DNA of 23,349 bases from DATBHZ01 sp036557185 (GCA_036557185.1 DATBHZ010000114.1:1-23349); one strand, 5' to 3'. Numbered from the stretch's first letter, positions 1-8,233 are shown. Notes: a model not told the origin generated them from the letters alone. Translations and numbers: made by a program.

Positions 1-44
1 TCGGGGAGCACGGCATCGGCCGGGCGCGCGCGGCGCCGGGCTCG

Positions 45-204
45 CCACCCTCTCCCATCCGGACTCTCACCGTCGGCCCAGGATTTTCCACCTGGTCGGC
101 CCACCGCCGGCTGCGGCAGGTTCGCGGGCTCCCGCACCTCGTCCGAGGACGACTGCACGGCTACCGCCGGTTGGGACTTGCACCCACGCCCCGAAGGGCA
201 CCCC
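45..204 (-). ncRNA. FMN riboswitch (RFN element)
   Basis: Read on the minus strand, this segment carries the conserved RFN blocks in the correct order: CCTTCGGGGCGTGGGTGC, then AAGTCCCAACCGGCGGTAG, then GAGCCCGCGA, then the arm CCAGGTGGAAAATCCTGG, then GCCGACGGTGAGAGTCCGG and finally ATGGGAGAGGGT. The closing helix P1 can form between GCCCT near 198 and AGGGT near 47-51. The segment between the second and third blocks holds the extra variable arm (GTCCTCGGAC). By family knowledge this RNA binds flavin mononucleotide and represses riboflavin synthesis or transport genes. It points left, so its target gene lies beyond base 1. The 45 bases downstream are extremely GC-rich and can fold (GGCGC/GCGCC), probably the expression platform, but no coding start can be fixed there. 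Confidence 0.93.
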
Positions 205-245
205 GAGGGCTGTTCGGTTGTGAGGGCACCCTACCATGATTCCGA

Positions 246-273
246 CCAGAATTGAAACAAGTTTCAATTCTGG
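246..273. promoter_or_regulatory. 28-bp perfect palindrome, candidate TetR-type operator (or hairpin)
   Basis: The arms CCAGAATTGAAAC (246-258) and GTTTCAATTCTGG (261-273) are exact reverse complements around a 2-base centre. The site sits 10 bases after the molybdenum cofactor gene stop and about 40 bases before the FMN riboswitch. It is strikingly AT-rich for this genome. Its core fits TnnAACnnGTTnnA, the consensus published for KstR-type TetR repressors. As RNA it would form a 12-bp stem with a CUUG loop, so a terminator role is possible, but no U-tract follows. Operator function is inference. Confidence 0.5.
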
Positions 274-283
274 CGGACCGGGC

Positions 284-772
284 CTAGTGGGGGTGCTCCC
301 CTGCCAGGAGGTCCAGCGCGTGCGGCACGATCGGGAGGATCGCGTCGAGGCACTCGACCGCCCCCGTGCTCGAGCCGGGCAGGTTCACCACGAGGGCGCT
401 GCCGAGAGTCCCCGCGACACCTCGCGACAGCATCCCGAACCCTCGCCCGCCCTTGTCGCTCACACGGCGCATCGTCTCGGCCAGCCCCGGCGCCTTGCGC
501 TCGATGACCGCGCTCGTCGCCTCCGGCGTCAGGTCGCGCGGACCGAACCCGGTCCCACCGGTGGTGACGACCAGCCCGACGAACCCCGCGCACATCGCCT
601 CCAGCGCGTCGGCGACGGGTCCGACGCCGTCGGCGACAACCTGGCGGTCGGCGAGCTTGAACCCAGCGCTGTCGAGCAAATCGACCACCGCATCGCCGGA
701 CCGGTCCTCCCGAACCCCTTCGGCGACGCCGTCCGAGACCGTGAGCACCTTGGCCTCCAGCTCTACGGCCAC
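284..772 (-). CDS. MoaB/MogA-family molybdopterin adenylyltransferase
   Basis: This 162-residue protein belongs to the MoCF-binding family that adenylates molybdopterin during molybdenum cofactor synthesis in the cytoplasm. The signature TTGGTGFGPRDLTPEAT (from about residue 70) and the second motif LSRGVAGTLGSALVVNLPGS match the family's nucleotide and pterin-binding loops. The length is typical of stand-alone MoaB or MogA. I chose the GTG at 772 because it gives the usual short lead into the first strand (VLTVSDG) and no closer ATG precedes it. The gene overlaps the rpe stop by 10 nt, implying translational coupling. It is the last gene before a palindrome and the FMN riboswitch. No other molybdenum cofactor gene is in the window, so which of the two activities it has, and why it sits with rpe, cannot be told from context. 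Confidence 0.9.
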   Translation of the reverse strand: MAVELEAKVLTVSDGVAEGVREDRSGDAVVDLLDSAGFKLADRQVVADGVGPVADALEAMCAGFVGLVVTTGGTGFGPRDLTPEATSAVIERKAPGLAETMRRVSDKGGRGFGMLSRGVAGTLGSALVVNLPGSSTGAVECLDAILPIVPHALDLLAGEHPH

Positions 773-1410
773 GCGATCGCTCGCAGTCTCCTCGCGGCAG
801 CGCCCGGGTCCGGGCTCCCGAATATCGCGCTGCCGGCCACGAGGATGTCGGCACCGGCCGCAGCGGCAAGCGGCGCCGTCTCCTCGTTGATCCCGCCGTC
901 GATCTCCAGCTCCACCGGGAGGGAGCGCTCGTCGACGAGAGATCGCGCCGCGCGGACCTTGTCGAGCACCTCCGGGATGAAGGCCTGACCTCCGAAACCG
1001 GGGTGCACGCTCATGAAGAGCAAGATATCGATCTCCTCGAGGTACGGGACGACCGCGTCGAACGCCGTCTCGGGGTTCAGGGTCAGCCCCACTCGCATCC
1101 CGTGCGTGCGCATCCGATCGAACAGCGGGCGCGGATCTCCCAGCTCGACGTGGATCGTGCACGAGTCGGCGCCGGCCTTGGCGAAATCGTCGAGCAGATC
1201 GCCCGGGTTGTCGATCATCAGATGACAGTCGAGGTAGAGATCGGTCCGCGGCCTGAGGCACGCGACGACCGGCGCGCCGATCGTGAGGTTCGGGACGAAG
1301 TGCCCATCCATCACGTCGACGTGGAGCAGCTCGGCATCCGCGCTCACGCGGGCCACTTCGTTTGCCAGCTCGGCAAAGTCGGCCGAGAGGATCGACGGTG
1401 CGATCTTCAC
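763..1410 (-). CDS. rpe: Ribulose-phosphate 3-epimerase
   Basis: This 215-residue TIM-barrel enzyme interconverts ribulose 5-phosphate and xylulose 5-phosphate in the pentose phosphate pathway. Family motifs are clear: IAPSILSADF at the N-terminus, LHVDVMDGHFVPN (metal ligands His30 and Asp32), DCHLMI with the next histidine, MSVHPGFGGQAF, and EIDGGIN with the catalytic aspartate. The C-terminal phosphate-binding GSAIF is also present. The GTG at 1410 starts exactly at the conserved N-terminus and lies 4 nt after the rsmB stop. The downstream gene overlaps its stop by 10 nt. The fmt-rsmB-rpe order followed by riboflavin genes is well known in actinomycetes and agrees with the FMN riboswitch nearby. 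Confidence 0.96.
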   Translation of the reverse strand: MKIAPSILSADFAELANEVARVSADAELLHVDVMDGHFVPNLTIGAPVVACLRPRTDLYLDCHLMIDNPGDLLDDFAKAGADSCTIHVELGDPRPLFDRMRTHGMRVGLTLNPETAFDAVVPYLEEIDILLFMSVHPGFGGQAFIPEVLDKVRAARSLVDERSLPVELEIDGGINEETAPLAAAAGADILVAGSAIFGSPDPGAAARRLRAIAWP

Positions 1411-1414
1411 TGCG

Positions 1415-2725
1415 CTAAGCGTAGGCGGATCGCCGAAGCGCCAGCACGTACATGCCGTCGGAGTTCGCGGCCTGAGGCAGCAGCAGCGCGCCACGCCCGC
1501 GCGGCTCCCATGGCGCGGGGAGCGGCGGCTCCTCGACGAAGCCGACGAGCGAGTCGGCCGCCCAGGCGTCCACACCCGTCGTCTCCGCCGCGGTGAGGGT
1601 GCACACCGAGTACACGAGCCGGCCGCCGGGCCGGACGAGCCGCGCCGCTGCGCCGAGGAGCTCCCGTTGCAGCGTTGCGAGCTGATCGACGTCCTGTGGC
1701 GTCATGCGCCAGCGCACGTCGGGACGCCGGCGCATGACGCCGAGACCCGAGCACGGCGCGTCGATGAGCACACGGTCGAAGGAGGCGTCGGGGAACGGTA
1801 CGGCGCGCCCGTCACCGATGACCGGTCGTACCGAGCCGAGGCCGAGGCGCCGCGCGGCCTCGGCGATGAGACCGGCGCGCGCACCGTTCACGTCGAGCGC
1901 GACGACGAGACCGCGATCGTCCATCTGCTCGGCAGCGCCCGTCGCCTTGCCGCCCGGTGCGGCGCCGATCTCGAGCACCCGCTCCCCCGGTGCTGCGCCC
2001 ACCACGCGCGCGATGACCTGGCTCGACTGGTCCTGCGGGGTCGCCCGGCCCTCCGTGATCGGAGGAGACGAGCGCAGGTCCCCGAGACCGCGGACCATGA
2101 CGGCATCGGGAGCGAGGCCGCCGGGCGCAACGTCTGCTCCGAGATCCCGAAGCTCGGCAGTAAGTGCTTCGGCGGTGGTGACCCGGCTGTTGGGCCGCAG
2201 GGTGACGGACGCCGGCTGGTTCGCCATGTCGAACACGCCGCGCGCGTCCTCGGCGCCGAGGTCGAGCGTGAGCATCTCGACGATCCAGCTCGGCATCGAG
2301 GTGCGGATCGCCACCGACTCGGCGTCGTTCCCGCCGGGAAGCGCCCACGGCCGGTCGAGCGAGGCGACGCGGCGCAGCACCGCGTTCACGAAGCCCTTCC
2401 CCGCCGGCTGGATCGCGCCGAGCGCCTCGACCGTCTCGCCAACCGCTGCGTGCGGCGCGACGCCGTCGAAGAGCTGGTACGCGCCGAGTCGCAGCGCTGC
2501 GCGCACCGGCGCGTCGAGCGTCTCGAGCCCGCGGTCCGAAGCCTCGGCGAGCACGAAGTCCAGCGTGCGCAACCGGCGGAGCGTGCCGTAGACGAGGTCG
2601 GTCACGAGCGCCCGATCGCGCGGGTCGAGATCGCTCGCGCGCAGCATCGGAGGAAGCACCACGTTCGCGAACGCGCCGCTCTCCACACGCTCCAACGCCC
2701 GGATTGCAGTTTGACGCGAGCTCAC
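1415..2725 (-). CDS. rsmB: 16S rRNA m5C967 methyltransferase
   Basis: This 436-residue protein (RsmB/Sun/Fmu) methylates a cytosine of 16S rRNA using S-adenosylmethionine. Residues 1 to about 130 form the NusB-like RNA-binding domain (for example DRALVTDLVYGTLRR). The Rossmann methyltransferase domain follows, with EIGAAPGGK at 252-260 for cofactor binding, IDAPCSGLGV with Cys325, and YSVCTL with Cys375. These are the two cysteines used in the RNA m5C mechanism, so the enzyme looks intact. The start is the GTG at 2725, whose GTGA overlaps the fmt stop by 4 nt; in the same frame upstream the sequence is only fmt read out of phase. The Shine-Dalgarno match is weak, fitting translational coupling to fmt. 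Confidence 0.95.
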   Translation of the reverse strand: MSSRQTAIRALERVESGAFANVVLPPMLRASDLDPRDRALVTDLVYGTLRRLRTLDFVLAEASDRGLETLDAPVRAALRLGAYQLFDGVAPHAAVGETVEALGAIQPAGKGFVNAVLRRVASLDRPWALPGGNDAESVAIRTSMPSWIVEMLTLDLGAEDARGVFDMANQPASVTLRPNSRVTTAEALTAELRDLGADVAPGGLAPDAVMVRGLGDLRSSPPITEGRATPQDQSSQVIARVVGAAPGERVLEIGAAPGGKATGAAEQMDDRGLVVALDVNGARAGLIAEAARRLGLGSVRPVIGDGRAVPFPDASFDRVLIDAPCSGLGVMRRRPDVRWRMTPQDVDQLATLQRELLGAAARLVRPGGRLVYSVCTLTAAETTGVDAWAADSLVGFVEEPPLPAPWEPRGRGALLLPQAANSDGMYVLALRRSAYA

Positions 2726-3555
2726 GAGAATGGGTCCCGGCCGCGGTGGCCGGCGCGCCAGGCTGCGTACTCCATCGGGCGCTTGCCCTCCGGCTGCACG
2801 ACGTCGGGGACGAGCCTGCCGTCGACATGCGCTGCGAGCACTTTCAACCGCTTGCCGTCCAAAGTGAGCCACGCGCCGGGCCGCGGGTTCCCCGCGCGTA
2901 CGAGCCGCTCGAGGTCGACCGCAGGACGCGAGAGATCGAGCTCGAACTCGTCGACCGCGAGCTTCTCGGCATAGGTCGGCTCGCCTGCTTGCGGCTCCGG
3001 CGTGGCGCCCGGCACCTTCGGCAGCTCGTCGACCAGGAGCTGCGTCCCCAGCTCGACGAGACGGGTGTGGAGCGATCCTCCGGTGTCGTCGGGACGGATC
3101 TGCGTGACGACCCGCGCGTACACCGGTCCGGTGTCGAGCGCGGCTTCGAGACCCATGAGGCACACACCGGTCTCGCGGTCTCCGGCGAGGAGTGCCCGCT
3201 CCACCGGGGCGGCACCGCGCCAGCGCGGCAGCAGCGAGAAGTGCAGGTTGACGAACCCGCCGGGAATCGCGTCGAGCAACGCTGTGGGCAACAGCTGGCC
3301 GAACGCGACCACGACGCCGAGGTCCGGCGCTGTGTTCTTCACGTCGTCGACCACCTCGCGCGCCTTCACAGGCGTCAGGACCGGCAGACCCAGACGCTCG
3401 GCAGCGACGCGGACCGGGCTCGGCACCAGACCGCCGCCGCGTCCGCGCTTGCGGTCGGGCTGCGTGACGACGAGCGCGATGTCGTGACCCGCGCCGTGCA
3501 ACGCTTCCAGCGCAGGCACCGCGTCCACGGGCGTGCCGAAGAAAGCGAGGCGCAC
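2722..3555 (-). CDS. fmt: Methionyl-tRNA formyltransferase
   Basis: This 277-residue enzyme transfers a formyl group from 10-formyltetrahydrofolate to initiator Met-tRNA. The N-terminal Rossmann domain opens with MRLAFFGTP. The catalytic loop NLHFSLLPRWRGAAP (Asn103, His105) and Asp141 in ALDTGP match the family triad. The C-terminal tRNA-binding domain (PTYAEKL onward) is present but short: the protein is some 30 residues shorter than the usual 310, all lost from the tail. The GTG at 3555 starts at the conserved N-terminus, 16 nt after def. Pairing with def, whose product removes the formyl group this enzyme adds, is one of the most conserved arrangements in bacteria. Confidence 0.96.
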   Translation of the reverse strand: MRLAFFGTPVDAVPALEALHGAGHDIALVVTQPDRKRGRGGGLVPSPVRVAAERLGLPVLTPVKAREVVDDVKNTAPDLGVVVAFGQLLPTALLDAIPGGFVNLHFSLLPRWRGAAPVERALLAGDRETGVCLMGLEAALDTGPVYARVVTQIRPDDTGGSLHTRLVELGTQLLVDELPKVPGATPEPQAGEPTYAEKLAVDEFELDLSRPAVDLERLVRAGNPRPGAWLTLDGKRLKVLAAHVDGRLVPDVVQPEGKRPMEYAAWRAGHRGRDPFS

Positions 3556-3571
3556 GGCGTGCAGCTTCGCG

Positions 3572-4102
3572 CTACAGGCCGGGGTTGGAGCGCAGTCTTT
3601 CTCGGGCGGCCGCCTCGAGGTCGATCTCGCGCAGCTCGCGCATCGCGCGCTTGCGGGCGTCGGGCTCCAGGCGGTCGAGCATCAGCGTGCCGTCGAGGTG
3701 ATCCACCTCGTGCTGGAAGCAGCGAGCGAGGATCTCGTCTCCTTCGATCACGACCTCGTTGCCGTCGAGATCGAGTCCCCGGATCGTGACCACCTTCGGC
3801 CGCACGATCTCGAGGGTGAGCCCGGGGAGCGACAGGCACCCCTCCTCGTAGGTCCACTCCCCCGACGACTCGACGATCTCGGGATTGATCAGCACCTGCG
3901 GGCCGCTGTCGTCGACGTCGTAGGTGAACAGCCGCTTCTGCACGCCCACCTGCGGGGCCGCCAGCCCGAGACCGATGGCCTCGTGCATGGTGTCGTACAT
4001 CGTGTCGACGAGGCGCGCGAGGGCGCCGTCGAGCTCCTCGACCTCAGGCGTGCGCTGCTTGAGCACGGGGTCGCCGAAGAGACGGATGGGGTACCCGGAC
4101 AT
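3572..4102 (-). CDS. def: Peptide deformylase
   Basis: This 176-residue metalloenzyme removes the N-formyl group from nascent proteins. All three deformylase motifs are intact: GLGLAAPQVG at 44-53, EEGCLSLPG with metal ligand Cys89, and QHEVDHLDG with His131, Glu132 and His135. Length and motifs suit a type I enzyme. The ATG at 4102 gives the standard N-terminus (YPIRLFGDPVL). It lies 12 nt after the sulfatase stop and 16 nt before fmt, so all three are probably on one transcript. No strong Shine-Dalgarno sequence is visible, as for several genes in this run. Confidence 0.97.
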   Translation of the reverse strand: MSGYPIRLFGDPVLKQRTPEVEELDGALARLVDTMYDTMHEAIGLGLAAPQVGVQKRLFTYDVDDSGPQVLINPEIVESSGEWTYEEGCLSLPGLTLEIVRPKVVTIRGLDLDGNEVVIEGDEILARCFQHEVDHLDGTLMLDRLEPDARKRAMRELREIDLEAAARERLRSNPGL

Positions 4103-4114
4103 CGACGAGCCAGG

Positions 4115-6430
4115 CTATTCGAACTTCGCGCCGATCTCGCGCAGCATGCCGAGCAGGTTGACGGGCGCGTCCGGCGCGGGCTCACCCGGTTCGTAGCGAA
4201 CGCTGTGCAACCGGCCGGTGTACGGGAATGTTCCGAAGCGCTCGTAGATCTTCCACGACACCGGCGACCGCCGGTCGATGCCGACGTCGATGCCTTCGAA
4301 GGGGGCCATGCCGAAGAGCATCGGGATGTCTACCCCTGTGACGCGCTCTTCGCCGTCGACGAGCACCGTCAGCAGCCAGCGGCGCTTGCCGGGCGCGTCG
4401 AAGCGGACCGTCACCTCGCGCACCCCGTCGGGCATCGCTCCGCACGGGACCTCTGTGAGCCTGCCCCGGCCGTCGTTGTGGACGAACACGAGCCGGCCGT
4501 CGAGCACGTAGGCGGCGTACCCCGCGCCCTGGTCCCCGTGGGCGACGAGCATCCCGTGATCGGCGGCTCGGTGCTCCAACGCCACGGTGATCGTGACACC
4601 GCGGAACCAGATGAGCTGCACCGACCGCCACCGCTCGAGCGTCGGTGTGCCCGCGAGGATCGTGACCGGCTCGCTGAACACGGCGCTGCGCTCGGGCCGG
4701 AGCACGAAATTGAGGCTCACGCCTTCGTCGAGCGGATAGAAGTGCTCCTTCCAGGCCGACTGCTCCCACGCCGCCGTGAGCTCGTCGAGCTTCGCAGGCT
4801 CGTTCGTCGCGAGGTCTCGCAGCTCGGTCGGGTCCGCGTCGAGGTGGTACAGCTCCCACGGATCCTCGCTGAAGCTCGTCAACCGTTGGTGCAGCGTGAC
4901 CGCGTGCCAGCCGTCGCGGTAGAACCCCCGGTGTCCGTTGTTCTCGACCGGGTGCTCGTAGTGCGTGCTGGGAGCGTCGGGATCGGCGAGCACCGACGCG
5001 AAGCTCGATCCGGCGAGTGGCGCGAGCTCGATGCCGTGGCGCGTCGCGGGCCGCTCGACGCCGACGTACTCGAGCAGCGTGGGCAGGAGGTCGGTCGCGT
5101 ACTGGTACTGCCGCCGGAAGGACCCCGTGTCGCGGAGGCGCTGCGGCCACGACACGATGAACGGCACGGAGTGACCACCCTGGTGCGCGTTGATCTTGTA
5201 CAGGCGGAACGGCGTCCCGCTCGCCATCGCCCATCCCCGCGGGTAGTGCGGGGTCGTGGTCGGCCCTCCGAGCTCAGCGATGCGCGCGTTGTCGGCATCG
5301 ATGTCGTCGCCCTGGAGGAGGTGCACGTAGTACGCGCTCGTCCCGGCGCGCTCGCCTTCGCGTGAGGCGCCATTGTCGGAGAGGAAGATGACGACCGTGT
5401 TGTCGCGCTCGCCCAGCTCCTCGAGCGCCGCGATCAGGCGCCCGACGTTCTGGTCGATGCGGTCGACCATCCCGGCGTACACCTCCATGTGCCGGGCGAA
5501 GAGCCGCTGCTCTTGCGGCGACAGCTCGTCCCACGGGCGCACGTCGTGGTGGGGCTCGGTGTTGCGCGGCGGGAGCTCCCAGTCCTGCGGGATGACGCCC
5601 ATGGCCTTCTGGCGTGCGAAGCGCTCGGCTCGCAACGCGTCCCAGCCCGCGTCGTACCGGCCCTCGTACTTGGCGATGTCCTCCGGGCGCGCGTGGAGGG
5701 GTGCGTGGACGGCGCCGTGCGCGAGGTACAGGAAGAACGGCTTCGCGGGGTTGCTCGACTTCGTCTCGCGGATCATCTCGATCGCGCGATCCGTGATGTC
5801 GTCGGTGAAGTAGTAGCCGTCCGGGTATTGGTCGATCTCGACCATGTGGTTGTCCTCGGTCAGCCGGTGCGGCTGATGGAGGTTCGTGAACGCGTCGAGG
5901 AACCCGTAGAAGCGGTCGAACCCGCGCTGGAGCGGCCACGAGTGCCTCGGCCCCGCGCTCGAGCAGTCGCTGTCCTTCGTCAAGTGCCATTTCCCGACCA
6001 TGAGCGTCGAGTACCCGGCCTGGTCGCGCAGGATCTCGGCGAGCGTCGCGACGTCGGGCGCCAGCTCGCTCGCGTACCCCGGGAAGCCGGGATCCACGTG
6101 CGCGACTGTTCCGAGCCCGGCCCTGTGCGGGTCGACTCCCGTGAGCAGCGCTGCGCGCGTCGGCGAGCACATCGGCGCCGTGTGGAAGTTCGTCGCACGG
6201 ATGCCCGCGGCGGCGAGCGCGTCGAGATGGGGCGTCTCGATCTCGGACCCATAGCAACCGAGGTCCGCGAAGCCGAGGTCGTCGGCGAGGACGATCACGA
6301 TGTTGGGGGCTCCCGCCGGAGGTTCGGGCCTCGGTGGCCACCAACCTTCCGATGTCGCGAAGACGCGCCCGACCTTGCCCCCGAAGCCCGGGTACGACCC
6401 TGCCTCCCCTACGGACTGCACGCCCGTCAT
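4115..6430 (-). CDS. Arylsulfatase (formylglycine-dependent sulfatase), about 771 aa
   Basis: This belongs to the alkaline phosphatase superfamily sulfatases, which hydrolyse sulfate esters. Residues 40 to about 530 hold the catalytic domain: metal-binding Asp50-Asp51 (LADDLGFADLGCYG), the CSPTRAALLTG signature whose Cys88 should be converted to formylglycine, GKWHL (Lys147, His149), and FLSDNGA (Asp352, Asn353). A C-terminal beta-sandwich follows (EGIDVGIDRRSPVS region), as in long actinobacterial sulfatases that begin with a GFGGKVGR-like lead. No signal peptide or membrane segment is visible, so it is probably cytoplasmic. I chose the ATG at 6430 because GGAGG lies just ahead; the ATG at 6448 adds six residues with no proper ribosome site. 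The substrate is unknown. It splits priA from def, and no formylglycine-generating enzyme is in the window. Confidence 0.93.
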   Translation of the reverse strand: MTGVQSVGEAGSYPGFGGKVGRVFATSEGWWPPRPEPPAGAPNIVIVLADDLGFADLGCYGSEIETPHLDALAAAGIRATNFHTAPMCSPTRAALLTGVDPHRAGLGTVAHVDPGFPGYASELAPDVATLAEILRDQAGYSTLMVGKWHLTKDSDCSSAGPRHSWPLQRGFDRFYGFLDAFTNLHQPHRLTEDNHMVEIDQYPDGYYFTDDITDRAIEMIRETKSSNPAKPFFLYLAHGAVHAPLHARPEDIAKYEGRYDAGWDALRAERFARQKAMGVIPQDWELPPRNTEPHHDVRPWDELSPQEQRLFARHMEVYAGMVDRIDQNVGRLIAALEELGERDNTVVIFLSDNGASREGERAGTSAYYVHLLQGDDIDADNARIAELGGPTTTPHYPRGWAMASGTPFRLYKINAHQGGHSVPFIVSWPQRLRDTGSFRRQYQYATDLLPTLLEYVGVERPATRHGIELAPLAGSSFASVLADPDAPSTHYEHPVENNGHRGFYRDGWHAVTLHQRLTSFSEDPWELYHLDADPTELRDLATNEPAKLDELTAAWEQSAWKEHFYPLDEGVSLNFVLRPERSAVFSEPVTILAGTPTLERWRSVQLIWFRGVTITVALEHRAADHGMLVAHGDQGAGYAAYVLDGRLVFVHNDGRGRLTEVPCGAMPDGVREVTVRFDAPGKRRWLLTVLVDGEERVTGVDIPMLFGMAPFEGIDVGIDRRSPVSWKIYERFGTFPYTGRLHSVRYEPGEPAPDAPVNLLGMLREIGAKFE

Positions 6431-6474
6431 CGCCCTCCTCGGACTCATCCTCTGTCGAATCGGGTGGGCATCCT

Positions 6475-6491
6475 CGCGCGTCAGACGCGCG
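6475..6491. terminator. Short GC hairpin over the priA stop codon
   Basis: CGCGCG (6475-6480) and CGCGCG (6486-6491) flank TCAGA, which contains the priA stop. The resulting 6-bp stem lies at the start of the 50-base gap before the sulfatase. There is no U-tract, and GC-only palindromes arise easily in such DNA, so this is only a weak candidate for a terminator or RNA-processing signal between priA and the sulfatase. Confidence 0.2.
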
Positions 6492-8226
6492 GCGGGTCGA
6501 CCGCGATCCTCAGGCGGCCGAGCGCCCGTGCCGGCGGCCCGGCGTCCGCGAGCGCGTCGAGCAACGTCGGGAGATCGTCGGAGCGCGCGAGCGCCTGGAG
6601 CCGCTCGCCCCTCGGAGCCGGTCCGAGCACGTCGATCCCGGACGCCCGGAGCTGCTCGACGGCCGCGTCGACAGCCGGCGCCACACCGACGAGCTCTGCG
6701 AGCCCCCCGAACGGCGGGTACCCGAGCTCACGACGCTGGCGACGCTCCAACTCGGGAAGGATCGAGGGGTCCGCGCGCAGGGCGGTCTGCACGACGGCGT
6801 GCTCCGGGAGCCTCGTCTGCAGCAGCAGCCGGCCGTTCGTCCCGGTCCTCCGCGCCCCCCGCGCCACGAGCGCGAGTGCCTGCTCGCTCGCGCGGTAGCG
6901 CGGGGCGAGCAGCTCCTGGTCGAGGTCGAGGAACGCGACGAGGCCGATCGGGCCCTGCACCCGGTGGAGGACGGCCTCGGTCCCCACGAGCACGAGCGCC
7001 TCCGGCACCTCGCCGACCTCCGCGTCGACGTGCGCGACCTCGACCTTCGGGAACATCGCCGCCAGGCCGTCGCGCAGCTTGCGGACACCTGGGCGCAACG
7101 CCTTGAAGCGCGCACCGTGACAGCTCACACAGACCGGCGGGCGCGTCATGCCGCAATGCGCGCAGGCGAGGCGGCGCTCCTCGTCCTCGGCGACCGCTGC
7201 GCCGCAACGCTCGCACGTCGCCGGAGAGCCGCACGCCGCGCACACGAGCAGCCGCGCGCGGCCCTTGCGATTGAGCATGCAGACGGCGCGTTCGCCCGCG
7301 TCGACGCTCCGGCGAACCGCACGCGCCAGCTCGTCGGTCAGCAGCCCGCGCCCCGGCGGCGCCTCGCGCAGATCCACGACTTCCACGCCGGGCCACCCGT
7401 GCCGCTCCGTCGAGCGATCGGGCCGTTCCGCCCTGCCGCCGAGCGCCTCGGCCTCGAGGCTCGGGACCACGCCGACGAGCGTGAGCTCGGCGCCGTTGCG
7501 CCGGGCGCGCTCGGCCGCGACGTCCCGCCCGTTCCAGGTCGGCGCGGACTCCTCCTGCAGCGCCTCGTCGCCCTCGTCGAGAACGATGACGGCCGCCAGG
7601 TCGGGCACCGGTGTCCACACGGCGCTCCGGCCGCCCAGGACGACGCAGTTGCCTTCGCGGGCTCGAGACCACGCCCGTGTCTTGTCGGCGGCGGAGCAGT
7701 CCGCGCGGATCACCAGCACGCGGTGGCCCTCGCGCTCGAGGTGCCGGAGGAGCGAGCCGAAGCGCGCGCCGTCCGCGCTGACAATGAGCGTGGAGCCGCG
7801 CGGCGCGATTCGCTGCGCGACGAGCTCACGCCGATCGGCGGCCGGTGGCCAGGCCAGCACGCGCACCGCCGGCGAGCCCGTCGCAAGTGACGCGGGCGGC
7901 GCGAGGTCGCGCACGGCGTTGGGCGGCGACGCAGCGCGCAAGAAGCTGACCACGGGCCCGGCCCACCGCCACGACGCCCAGGTCGCGAGGTCGATCAGCT
8001 CGGCGGGCGGACCCGAACCCACCACCTTGGCGATCGGCAGCAGCTTCGACGGGTCGCCCGAAGCCGCAACGTCGAGTGCAATCACCCAGCCGCGCACGCG
8101 CCGCCCGTGCAGCGACACACGAACGATCGTCCCCACCCGCACCGCCGGCGCGAGCGCGTCCGGGATGCTGTAGTCGAAGGCCTTGTCGAGCGCCGGGACG
8201 TCGGGCTGGACGCGGCAGATGCGCAA
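6481..8226 (-). CDS. priA: Primosomal protein PriA, actinobacterial form lacking an ATPase site
   Basis: PriA recognises stalled replication forks and reloads the replisome. The 3'-DNA-binding N-terminal domain is recognisable (VQPDVPALDKAFDYSIP and VRVSLHGRRVRGWV). The zinc-binding region has four CxxC pairs (CAAC, CERC, CAHC, CVSC) spaced as in the family. The helicase core is degenerate: where Walker A (GSGKT) belongs the sequence reads APRGSTLIVSADG, and the DEEH box reads DEGD. Loss of these motifs is known in actinobacterial PriA, so it is probably a structural, non-helicase protein. The start is uncertain. The TTG at 8226, 7 nt after metK, fits the conserved N-terminus but has no Shine-Dalgarno; an upstream start at 8325 would overlap metK by 92 nt. 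Confidence 0.9.
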   Translation of the reverse strand: MRICRVQPDVPALDKAFDYSIPDALAPAVRVGTIVRVSLHGRRVRGWVIALDVAASGDPSKLLPIAKVVGSGPPAELIDLATWASWRWAGPVVSFLRAASPPNAVRDLAPPASLATGSPAVRVLAWPPAADRRELVAQRIAPRGSTLIVSADGARFGSLLRHLEREGHRVLVIRADCSAADKTRAWSRAREGNCVVLGGRSAVWTPVPDLAAVIVLDEGDEALQEESAPTWNGRDVAAERARRNGAELTLVGVVPSLEAEALGGRAERPDRSTERHGWPGVEVVDLREAPPGRGLLTDELARAVRRSVDAGERAVCMLNRKGRARLLVCAACGSPATCERCGAAVAEDEERRLACAHCGMTRPPVCVSCHGARFKALRPGVRKLRDGLAAMFPKVEVAHVDAEVGEVPEALVLVGTEAVLHRVQGPIGLVAFLDLDQELLAPRYRASEQALALVARGARRTGTNGRLLLQTRLPEHAVVQTALRADPSILPELERRQRRELGYPPFGGLAELVGVAPAVDAAVEQLRASGIDVLGPAPRGERLQALARSDDLPTLLDALADAGPPARALGRLRIAVDPPRV

Positions 8227-8233
8227 CGCCGGG

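Noticed and set aside
67..267. A 66-codon minus-strand open frame near the left edge
   Set aside because: It lies inside the FMN riboswitch and palindrome and encodes nothing recognisable.
1283..2974. A 563-codon plus-strand open frame opposite rsmB
   Set aside because: It is antisense to clear RsmB and Rpe motifs and has the arginine-rich make-up of a GC shadow.
4100..6500. A mobile element around the sulfatase
   Set aside because: No transposase, terminal repeats or target duplication are visible at its borders, so only the unusual position is reported.
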